Assembly: GCA_002337215.1 (NCBI GenBank)
Contig: DDFO01000064.1
Location: 400-12,769, forward strand
Length of the DNA: 12,370 nucleotides
Source of the DNA: Phycisphaerales bacterium UBA1926
GTDB lineage: Bacteria; Planctomycetota; Phycisphaerae; Phycisphaerales; UBA1924
Reading direction: 5' to 3'
Part shown: positions 1-6,430 of the stretch, piece after piece
Numbering within the stretch: the first letter of the stretch is position 1
How the letters are laid out: the number at the start of each line of letters is the position of its first letter
Notes under the pieces: model-generated
Told to the model about the DNA's origin: nothing
The model's input: the letters and a program-made list of their open reading frames with translations, nothing else
Database searches by the model: none
Position numbers and translations under genes: made by a program

Positions 1-1
1 A

Positions 2-2014
2 AGCCGATCCGACATCGACCCCGCGCTCGCCGCACTCGTCGAACGCTGCACCGAGACCGACCCGGACGCGCGACCCGCGTCCGCGCTCGCCGTCGCCGCC
101 GCCCTCCCGGGCGCCGACCCGCTCGCCGCCGCCATCGCCGCAGGCGAAACGCCAAGCCCCGAACTCATCGCCGCATCCGGCGGACGGGGGGTGCTCAGCC
201 CTGCAATCGCAGCAACCTACGCCCTCATCGCCATCGCGCTCGCCACCGCGGCCATCGCGCTGCGAAGCCCGAACACCCTCATTCACCACACAGGCCCGCC
301 CCCCGCCACCGCCGTCATCCACGAAGCCGCCGGCGACATGATCCGATCGCTCGGCCACCAGATCGACCCCGACGTGCCCAGCCTCGGCGCCTGGCACATC
401 TCGGGCAGCACACTCAACCGCGTTGCCTCCGCCGTCAAATCGGGCGAAGCGGACTGGTTCGCGCTCCGCGAAGGCATCAACACCCCTATCTGGTACTGGC
501 TCCGCTTCGAGCCGGGCGGCTTCGAAACTCGCACCCCAGACAACAAGGTCTGGACAGACCTTCCCGTCCGCGATGCGCCGGGCTCGATGATCATCAAGCT
601 CGACCAGAACCGCCGCCTCCGCGGGTTCACACATCAGCCGCCCCCGTTCGACACACAACCCGACGACACCGAACCCGAGTGGGGCCTCGCCTTCGAACTT
701 GCGGGCCTCGATTTCGACCAATTCACCCCCATCGAAGCCCGGGCCAACCCCGGGAACGACCCCACGATCCGAAGGGCCTGGACAGGCCCCGCACCCGAAG
801 ACCGAACCGACGCCGATCCGATCCAACTCGACGTCTACCTCGGCGCGTCAGGCGGCAAGATCACCGATGTCACGATCACCCAGCGCACCGACAACACCCC
901 GCCGATCACGACCCCGCCCGAGAACCGAGCACCCGACAGCGACCCCGCGTCCAGCAACCCAACCCCCACGAACACGCCCGGTCCCGCCGAAACCACACCC
1001 GCCACCGACACACAACCGACCCCAGCGAACGCCGAGCCCGAGCCGACTCAACCGGCCCCACCCGCCAACACCGCGGCCCTGATCCAGTCAATCGTTCAGT
1101 GGTTCCTCATCGGCACCCTCACCGTCGGCGCAGGCCTCATCGCCTATCGCAACATCCGCCTCCGCCGGGGCGACGCGCGCCGCGCAACCCGGCTGGCCGT
1201 CACCCTCTTCCTGCTCGGCGCGCTCTCAAGCCTCCTCGACGCCGACATCGCACCATTCTCACTCCCCAAACTCATCGGGCCCTACCCCACCTGGTCCGCG
1301 TCCATCGGCTTCGCGCTCATGGCAGCCGCCTGCTACATCGCCGCCGAGCCCCTCGCCCGCTCCCGCTGGCCCGGCTCCCTCGTCTCCTGGACCCGCCTCT
1401 TCTCAGGCCAGTTCAAGGACCCCATGATCGGAAGAGACACCCTCACCTCGATCTGCCTGGGCGCCGCCATCTTCCTGCTCACCTCGCTCGGCCCATCCAT
1501 CAACACCGCGCTCGGCGATCCGCCCGAAGGCCCGGGCCAGGAGATGTTCTTCCTGCTCCCGACACTCAAAGGCATCCGCTTCGTGCTCGCACTCGTGCTC
1601 AGCCAGATCGGCCAGTCCTTCCTCAACGCAGCCGCCATCGCGCTCCTCGTCCTCCTCGCGACCCTCCTCCTCGGCCTCATCCGCATCAAGCAACGATGGC
1701 CCGCCCTCATCCTCGTCACCGCACTCATCATCATGCAACAACTCGCGATGCCGAACCTCAGCATCACCGACCGCGCCATCGCCGCCATCGCAAACCTCGC
1801 CGTCCTCATCATCCTCGCACGCATCGGCCTCTTCGCCGCAGCCATCACCCTCTGCACGATGAACCTGCTCACCATCGCCGCCGCGACAACCCCGCTCGGC
1901 CACTGGTGGACCCCCGCCACACTCACCCCCCTCGTCATCCTCGCCGCAGTCCTCGCCTTCGCCTACCGCACCGCCACCGCAGGCCGCTCAATCTTCGGCG
2001 AAGCCCATCCCTGA
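2..2014 (+). CDS. Ser/Thr protein kinase, C-terminal part, with large membrane domain (5' end outside window)
   Basis: The frame is open from the first bases of the window, so the gene begins upstream; the GTG at 191 is internal. Visible residues 1-58 read as the last helices of a Hanks-type kinase C-lobe: a run ending in DPDARPAS (residues 20-27, with the subdomain XI arginine at 24) is followed by a tail with the words LPGADPLAAA and AGETPSPEL, which I recognise from kinases of acidobacteria and planctomycetes. A membrane helix follows (about 67-88), then a roughly 210-residue soluble region, a Pro/Thr-rich linker (about 301-356) and some eight to ten further hydrophobic helices up to the stop. 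By family knowledge it would phosphorylate proteins in the cytoplasm. The role of the soluble and membrane regions is unknown; sensing is inference. ATP-binding and catalytic-loop residues are not in view. Confidence 0.8.
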   Translation, partial: SRSDIDPALAALVERCTETDPDARPASALAVAAALPGADPLAAAIAAGETPSPELIAASGGRGVLSPAIAATYALIAIALATAAIALRSPNTLIHHTGPPPATAVIHEAAGDMIRSLGHQIDPDVPSLGAWHISGSTLNRVASAVKSGEADWFALREGINTPIWYWLRFEPGGFETRTPDNKVWTDLPVRDAPGSMIIKLDQNRRLRGFTHQPPPFDTQPDDTEPEWGLAFELAGLDFDQFTPIEARANPGNDPTIRRAWTGPAPEDRTDADPIQLDVYLGASGGKITDVTITQRTDNTPPITTPPENRAPDSDPASSNPTPTNTPGPAETTPATDTQPTPANAEPEPTQPAPPANTAALIQSIVQWFLIGTLTVGAGLIAYRNIRLRRGDARRATRLAVTLFLLGALSSLLDADIAPFSLPKLIGPYPTWSASIGFALMAAACYIAAEPLARSRWPGSLVSWTRLFSGQFKDPMIGRDTLTSICLGAAIFLLTSLGPSINTALGDPPEGPGQEMFFLLPTLKGIRFVLALVLSQIGQSFLNAAAIALLVLLATLLLGLIRIKQRWPALILVTALIIMQQLAMPNLSITDRAIAAIANLAVLIILARIGLFAAAITLCTMNLLTIAAATTPLGHWWTPATLTPLVILAAVLAFAYRTATAGRSIFGEAHP

Positions 2015-2230
2015 CCACCCCTGATCACCCCTGACCAACCCGCATCAATCAAGCCCCAGCCCCCAGAATCCCTGTCCAATTCCAGACATCGCACCCCACC
2101 AAACCACCCGCAAACCAGCACAAACAGCACCCTCACCCTACACTTCAAAGAAGACACAACTCGGCCCGAGCCCCCAAACGCTCAGGCCCCCAAACCGCAC
2201 CAAACCTTCCACACACACGGGAGACTCCAG

Positions 2231-3481
2231 ATGACCACCACCACCTCCGGCCAGCCCATCACCATGACCGCCGACGGCCTCAACGTCCCCAACCACCCCA
2301 TCATCCCCTTCATCGAAGGCGACGGCACAGGCCCCGACATCTGGAACGCGTCGGTCAACGTCTTCGACGCCGCCGTCGAAAAGGCCTACAAAGGCGAACG
2401 CAAGATCAACTGGCACGAAGTCGCCGCCGGCGATAAATCCCACAATGCCACCGGCGAATGGCTCCCGCAGGCAACCCTCGACGCCTTCGACAAGTACCTC
2501 GTCGGCATCAAGGGCCCCCTCACCACCCCAACAGGCGGCGGCATCCGCTCCCTCAACGTCGCCCTAAGACAAATCCTCGACCTCTACACCTGCCTCCGCC
2601 CCGTCCGCTACTTCGCCGGCGTCCCCTCCCCCGTCAAGCACCCCGAAAAGACCGACATGGTCATCTTCCGCGAAAACTCAGAAGACATCTACGCCGGCAT
2701 CGAGTTCGAGCACGGCTCCGAAGACTGCACCAAAATCAAGAAGCTCCTCGCCGACAACTTCCCCGACCGCTTCAAGAAGATCCGCTTCCCCGACACCGCC
2801 GGCATCGGCATCAAGCCCGTCTCCAAGGAAGGCACCACCCGCCTCGTCAAGGCCGCGATCCAGTACGCCATCGACCACGACAAGCCCTCCGTCACTCTCG
2901 TCCACAAGGGCAACATCATGAAGTTCACCGAGGGTGCCTTCATGCAATGGGGCTACGAGGTCGCCGCCGAACTCTTCGGCGCCACCCCCTTGGACGGCGG
3001 CCCCTGGCACACCCTCAAAAACCCCAACACCGGCAACACCATCACCATCAAGGACGTCATCGCCGACGCCTTCCTCCAGCAGCTCCTCACCCGCCCCGCC
3101 GAATACTCCGTCATCGCCACCATGAACCTCAACGGCGACTACATCTCCGACGCCCTCGCCGCCTGCGTGGGAGGCATCGGCATCGCCCCCGGCGCCAACA
3201 TCAACTACGACACCGGGCACGCCATCTTCGAAGCCACCCACGGCACCGCCCCCAAATACGCCGACCAGGACAAGGTCAACCCGGGCTCCGTCATCCTCTC
3301 CGGCGTCCTCATGCTCGAACACATGGGCTGGCAGGAAGCGGCCGACCTCATCGTCAAGGGCATCGAGGGCGCCATCAGCGCCAAGACGGTAACCTACGAC
3401 TTCGAGCGACTCATGGAAGGCGCGACCCTCCTCAAGTGCTCAGAGTTCGGGAAGGCAATCGTCGAGCACATGAGTGCCTGA
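2231..3481 (+). CDS. icd: Isocitrate dehydrogenase, NADP-dependent
   Basis: Oxidatively decarboxylates isocitrate to 2-oxoglutarate in the TCA cycle in the cytoplasm. The 416-aa protein is full length and close to the E. coli enzyme throughout. It has [11 protein letters not shown] near residues 28-38, the substrate loop RSLNVALRQ (106-114; Ser107 matches the E. coli Ser113 that IDH kinase modifies) and [17 protein letters not shown] (337-353). The residues that select NADP over NAD are kept: Lys342, Tyr343, Tyr389 and Arg393. The ATG at 2231 has a GGGAG Shine-Dalgarno at 2219-2223. The 216 bases upstream are C/A-rich and G-poor on this strand, and I see no convincing promoter hexamers there. 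No terminator follows: the next gene starts 23 bases after the stop, and base composition changes abruptly there. No IDH kinase/phosphatase gene is in the window, so control by phosphorylation is only a possibility. Confidence 0.97.
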   Translation: MTTTTSGQPITMTADGLNVPNHPIIPFIEGDGTGPDIWNASVNVFDAAVEKAYKGERKINWHEVAAGDKSHNATGEWLPQATLDAFDKYLVGIKGPLTTPTGGGIRSLNVALRQILDLYTCLRPVRYFAGVPSPVKHPEKTDMVIFRENSEDIYAGIEFEHGSEDCTKIKKLLADNFPDRFKKIRFPDTAGIGIKPVSKEGTTRLVKAAIQYAIDHDKPSVTLVHKGNIMKFTEGAFMQWGYEVAAELFGATPLDGGPWHTLKNPNTGNTITIKDVIADAFLQQLLTRPAEYSVIATMNLNGDYISDALAACVGGIGIAPGANINYDTGHAIFEATHGTAPKYADQDKVNPGSVILSGVLMLEHMGWQEAADLIVKGIEGAISAKTVTYDFERLMEGATLLKCSEFGKAIVEHMSA

Positions 3482-3504
3482 AATTCTGACACGCGGGAGC
3501 GATT

Positions 3505-4461
3505 GTGTATTTCGACGAATGGCTTCAGACGTTTGATTGGCTACACAACCCTTCTAGACAGTGCATCATCAGCCCTGATCTAGACGGAGTGTCTTGTGGT
3601 CTTTTTCAGCAAATTCATCTGAATTGGACAGTGGCTGGCTCTTATGATGGAGCCAAACTGTCTCTTTTTCTTGACCCTGATCAAATGGATTGGGAGCGAG
3701 TTGTCTTCCTAGACATGGAAATATTGCGCCGCAATGCAAAGTCGTGCGGAAATCACCTGCTTTCCGCCTTTGATTTGCACCTTGAGTCACAGAAATCCGA
3801 ACTTATTAATTGCGCAAATCCAAATTTATGGCGAGGCATTCAGACTTGGAATTCATTCCAGCAAAAATATCCTTTTAGTACACTTCCGCTGATAATCGCT
3901 GCCCACATGACGAGGGATCCTGATTACCGTATAACTGATACTTGGATTTCACTCATACTCCAGACTGATTCGACATTCACGAATGCCGCAAAGTATCAAG
4001 AAAATGCACTCGCATGGCTCTCGGAGATGGGCAAGACAGAACAAGAGACCGCACCGATCGGTCGGCTGTGCGACAGCCTCAGACGTCTGCCTGCAATCCG
4101 GGCGCTCAAGCACATCGACACCATTCAATCTTGGGCAAAGAATTCAGGGTTTGGAGCCAAGCAACGCCCATGCAGATTCGACCCAACTGTTCCTGAACAG
4201 CTCACAAAAATTATTCACCTTACCGATTATGTGATAGAGAGCCTCGAATGCAACGCTCATAATCCAATTGATGTTGCAGCTGTTTACCACGAGACTTTCA
4301 GGACAGAACTGCTTCCTTCTCATACCAAGCGGGTTCTTATTCAAGGAGTTGAGAGAATCAACGACGTTCGCGCTATTTCGCTAGCGATAACATCCAGAAC
4401 CGACAAGGGGCTCTCAATAACCCATTCAAAGCACGATTCAATCTGTCCGCATTTCAGGTAG
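3505..4461 (+). CDS. Uncharacterised protein with DHH-phosphoesterase-like N-terminal motifs; possible restriction or defence partner of the next gene
   Basis: 318 aa, not recognised as a named family. The GTG start has a GGGAG Shine-Dalgarno at 3495-3499 (5-base gap), and the next in-frame Met is near residue 61, so the start is well supported. The N-terminal third resembles the DHH phosphoesterase layout: SPDLDG (23-28) after a hydrophobic strand looks like motif I (DxD), VVFLDMEI (66-73) like motif II, and CGNHLL (81-86) sits where DHH would be, with only the His kept. If this holds, it could be a metal-dependent nuclease or phosphoesterase. The rest is mixed helical with no clear motif, and there is no signal peptide or membrane segment. 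It is followed 30 bases later by a DNA methyltransferase in the same atypical composition (the 60 bases from 3781 hold only 23 G+C), which suggests a co-transferred operon. The restriction role is inference from context. Confidence 0.75.
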   Translation: MYFDEWLQTFDWLHNPSRQCIISPDLDGVSCGLFQQIHLNWTVAGSYDGAKLSLFLDPDQMDWERVVFLDMEILRRNAKSCGNHLLSAFDLHLESQKSELINCANPNLWRGIQTWNSFQQKYPFSTLPLIIAAHMTRDPDYRITDTWISLILQTDSTFTNAAKYQENALAWLSEMGKTEQETAPIGRLCDSLRRLPAIRALKHIDTIQSWAKNSGFGAKQRPCRFDPTVPEQLTKIIHLTDYVIESLECNAHNPIDVAAVYHETFRTELLPSHTKRVLIQGVERINDVRAISLAITSRTDKGLSITHSKHDSICPHFR

Positions 4462-4491
4462 GCAACCCACATCTATAACCGCGAGACCATT

Positions 4492-5313
4492 ATGACAGAA
4501 TCTGCTCCGACATTGACAACTGATATTCTAACGGGCGATTGCGTCGATGTACTCGCCCAACTTGATCGCGAGAGTGTCCACCTCACTGTTTTTAGCCCTC
4601 CCTATGACAATATACGTGACTATGCAAAGAACTGGAATCTGGACTATCAAAAATTGGGCAACGAACTTTATGACGTCACTGCTGACGGCGGGATTTGCGC
4701 AGTCGTGATTGGCGACGGCACCAAGAACTTTGCGAAGTCTCTTACTACCTTCCGATGGGCAATTGACTGGGTAGACAATTCAGGGTGGCGACTATTTGAG
4801 TGCTGCATTTACAGCCGCCACGGAAACCCCGGAGCCTGGTGGTCTAAGCGATTCCGTGTTGATCATGAGTACATTTTGATTTTTCTCAAAGGCAAGAGAC
4901 CCCGGCATTTTAACAAAGTGCCCCTTATGGTCCCTTCTAAGCATGCCGGCAAGATGTATTCAGGAACCGACCGCCTCACAAGCGGTGGCTTCAAGAAGAT
5001 AGAATCAAAGGCCGTGAATGATGCCAAATGTCGCGGAACGATATGGGATTATGCGACAAGCAATACAGAGGGAAACAGACTCAAATCAGAGCATCCGGCC
5101 ACATACCCCGACAAGCTCGCAGAAGATCTTGTACTCTGCTTTTCCGATACCGGCGATCTAGTTCTGGATCCGATGTGCGGTAGCGGAACTACTTGCGTCG
5201 TCGCAGCGAAGAACCACCGCAGCACGATAGGCATCGAGATCAATCCTGAGTACGTGGAAATTGCCGAGAAACGGCTTCAAAAAGAGGGCGTTTCTGATGC
5301 GCGTCTGTTCTAA
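4492..5313 (+). CDS. Site-specific DNA methyltransferase, beta class (N4-cytosine or N6-adenine)
   Basis: Transfers a methyl group from S-adenosylmethionine to an exocyclic amino group of a base in DNA. The 273-aa protein shows the beta-class order: catalytic motif IV SPPY at 35-38 comes first, and the AdoMet-binding motif I DPMCGSG at 226-232 comes near the C-terminus, followed by GIEINPEYVEIA (247-258). The segment HPATYPDKLAEDLV just before motif I is also typical. SPPY is most common in N4-cytosine enzymes but also occurs in N6-adenine enzymes, so the base is undecided. Residues about 100-205 probably hold the target-recognition part; the specificity cannot be read. The length is normal for a solitary type II methyltransferase. 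The ATG at 4492 has only a weak GCGAG upstream and lies 30 bases after the preceding gene, so the two are probably co-transcribed and translated together. Composition is AT-richer than the flanking genes, a sign of acquisition. Confidence 0.93.
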   Translation: MTESAPTLTTDILTGDCVDVLAQLDRESVHLTVFSPPYDNIRDYAKNWNLDYQKLGNELYDVTADGGICAVVIGDGTKNFAKSLTTFRWAIDWVDNSGWRLFECCIYSRHGNPGAWWSKRFRVDHEYILIFLKGKRPRHFNKVPLMVPSKHAGKMYSGTDRLTSGGFKKIESKAVNDAKCRGTIWDYATSNTEGNRLKSEHPATYPDKLAEDLVLCFSDTGDLVLDPMCGSGTTCVVAAKNHRSTIGIEINPEYVEIAEKRLQKEGVSDARLF

Positions 5314-5462
5314 ATGGCGATTTATAGCTTGATGGAATTCAGTGGCTTTCGAGCCCTGGTGCGTGGCGGCGTATCGCGGCGATCCACTCTCGTACCCTTG
5401 AATCTGCCGGCCTGATCTGAGCAGCACGCTCCCCTTGGTTTTCCCCGACCGGTCACAGTTGT
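5314..5462. other. Intergenic tail of the methyltransferase cassette; no gene seen
   Basis: No start codon with a Shine-Dalgarno or recognisable coding frame is visible. Over this stretch composition passes from the AT-richer cassette back to the GC-rich background. I found no copy of the icd 3' end, no terminator with a T-run and no transposase remnant. Together with the degraded copy that follows, about 536 bases up to 5849 carry no intact gene. Confidence 0.5.
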
Positions 5463-5602
5463 GCGCAAACTCCCGTCCCTTCCCCCCAAATCCCATTGAG
5501 CCGAACCCAACGCCGCACCACACTGTCCCCATGGGACACACAAACACGATCGGCGACGACTTGGACAATCTGGCAACCGGTCTCGCCACCCACACCGCCT
5601 GG
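5463..5602 (+). repeat. Duplicated leader plus N-terminus, copy 1
   Basis: About 140 bases that recur at 6292-6430. Both copies begin with GCGCAAAC, have a C-rich stretch, then TTGAGCCGAACCC, then ACACTGTCCCCATGGGACAC, and continue into a coding start. The ATG lies 68 bases into this copy and 67 bases into the other. The two 28-residue N-termini share 20 residues by my count. The non-coding part is at least as similar as the coding part, so either the duplication is fairly recent or the leader is under constraint. Similarity fades after the word HTAW. Confidence 0.85.
5496..5524 (+). promoter_or_regulatory. Possible promoter of copy 1, leaderless arrangement
   Basis: TTGAGC (5496-5501) and CACACT (5519-5524) are separated by 17 bases, and the ATG follows at 5531. 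The same hexamers with the same spacing occur in copy 2. The -10 match is weak. No Shine-Dalgarno precedes the ATG, which fits transcription starting at the start codon. Confidence 0.3.
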
Positions 5603-5680
5603 GGCCCGGCCCCCAACACCAGAGCCAACGACATGGCCCCACTGCCTCCCTCCTCACTCGCGGAGGCGAGTGACTCAAAC
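5531..5680 (+). pseudogene. Truncated copy of the gene at 6359
   Basis: It begins with MGHTNTIGDD and matches the N-terminus of the protein encoded from 6359 up to THTAW. It then runs into a Pro/Ala-rich stretch and the palindromic repeat word SLAEASDSN. The C-terminal helical domain of the other copy is missing. The frame stays open until about 6205, but from 5850 onward it only shadows the real 107-aa gene in another frame. I read it as a copy cut off downstream of its N-terminus. A short expressed peptide cannot be excluded. Confidence 0.5.
5654..5680. repeat. Short palindromic repeat, single unit
   Basis: TCACTCGC (5654-5661), loop GGAG, and GCGAGTGA (5666-5673) form a perfect 8-base-pair stem, followed by CTCAAAC. 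The same unit occurs at 6632 and is repeated in tandem there. Confidence 0.8.
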
Positions 5681-5849
5681 TGTTCACACCCTTCAACCCC
5701 TCCCGCTGCAGCCCCGACACCACCCCCCGGTCCTGCGCCCTCCCAAGTTCCAGCGAGCCCCGACAACCAAGTGTTCCATTGGCGCGTGACCCCGGCGCAC
5801 CGAGTACGCTTCCTGCAAGAACATCCAAAGGAATCAAGTCGGAGACACG

Positions 5850-6173
5850 ATGCACAAGTTCAACCCCAAGCTCGCCAAGTCCAAGGCCGTCAAACTCAAC
5901 CAGGGCGAACTCTCCCGAGTCATCAACGCGTTCACGAGCCAGGGCCTCAGGCCGGGCGAGAAGGCGTGGGAGCGGGCCTGCGTGAAGGGCATCCGCAAGG
6001 GCAAGCTCGACGCCTCGAGCGTGGACCAGTGCATCGCCCACGTCAGCCAGGAAGTCGAGCGCGAGAACGATCAGGCCGCGTCCGCGCAGCAGACCGACAA
6101 GAAGGTGCTCTCACGCCACCAGATCCGCAAGATCCCCGCGAAACTAAAGTCGATCTCCGAGAAGTTCACCTAA
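5850..6173 (+). CDS. Hypothetical basic 107-aa protein
   Basis: I do not recognise this family. The ATG at 5850 has GGAG at 5841-5844 with a 5-base gap, a normal Shine-Dalgarno. The protein is rich in Lys, Ser and Gln, with a basic N-terminus (MHKFNPKLAKSKAVK), a probably helical middle containing SRVINAFTSQGLRPGEKAW, a Gln/Asp-rich stretch (about 68-86) and a basic tail ending KLKSISEKFT. There is no membrane helix, signal peptide, cysteine cluster or catalytic motif. GC-rich codon use matches the chromosome, unlike the methyltransferase cassette. It sits alone between the two copies of the leader repeat, so it may have been carried with them or inserted into one copy. A nucleic-acid-binding role would fit the charge but is a guess. 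Confidence 0.75.
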   Translation: MHKFNPKLAKSKAVKLNQGELSRVINAFTSQGLRPGEKAWERACVKGIRKGKLDASSVDQCIAHVSQEVERENDQAASAQQTDKKVLSRHQIRKIPAKLKSISEKFT

Positions 6174-6291
6174 CCCACGCGGCCGCCACGATCAGCGCCG
6201 GGTGAACATGTCCCCTGCTCGGAACCCGTGAACAGAACCCGTGCCACGGCCCTGCCCACCAGTCCTCCGCACCCCCAACACCCGCCAGCGC

Positions 6292-6430
6292 GCGCAAACC
6301 CCCGTCCCTCCCCCCACATTCTCTTGAGCCGAACCCGACGCCTCGCCACACTGTCCCCATGGGACACACAAACACACTCGGCTACGACTGGGACGCACTC
6401 GCAACCGAACTCGCCACCCACACCGCCTGG
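6292..6430 (+). repeat. Duplicated leader plus N-terminus, copy 2
   Basis: Partner of 5463-5602, in the same orientation. It contains the ATG at 6359 and the 5' part of the gene that starts there. The distance between the two copies is about 830 bases start to start, so recombination between them would remove the 107-aa gene at 5850. Confidence 0.85.
6324..6352 (+). promoter_or_regulatory. Possible promoter of the gene at 6359, leaderless arrangement
   Basis: TTGAGC (6324-6329), 17 bases, CACACT (6347-6352), then the ATG six bases further on at 6359. It is the same as in copy 1. The C-rich sequence before the ATG holds no Shine-Dalgarno. Confidence 0.3.

Noticed and set aside
679..2034. Long Arg/His/Pro-rich frame overlapping the kinase gene
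   Set aside because: Out-of-frame reading of C-rich coding sequence; low-complexity product, no start signal.
2015..2230. Small gene or RNA between the kinase gene and icd
   Set aside because: C/A-rich sequence with no Shine-Dalgarno, stable hairpin or T-run that would support either.
2458..3489. Arg/His-rich frame overlapping icd
   Set aside because: Shadow of icd in another frame.
3440..5700. Attachment-site duplication of the icd 3' end
   Set aside because: I looked for a second copy of the last 40 bases of icd downstream of the cassette and saw none; no integrase gene is present.
5322..6041. Minus-strand open frame across the repeat zone (239 residues)
   Set aside because: It crosses the duplicated leader and runs antisense to the 107-aa gene, with no Shine-Dalgarno and a mixed, motif-free product.
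5850..6173. Toxin-antitoxin component
   Set aside because: The 107-aa basic protein has no recognisable toxin or antitoxin motif and no adjacent partner gene.
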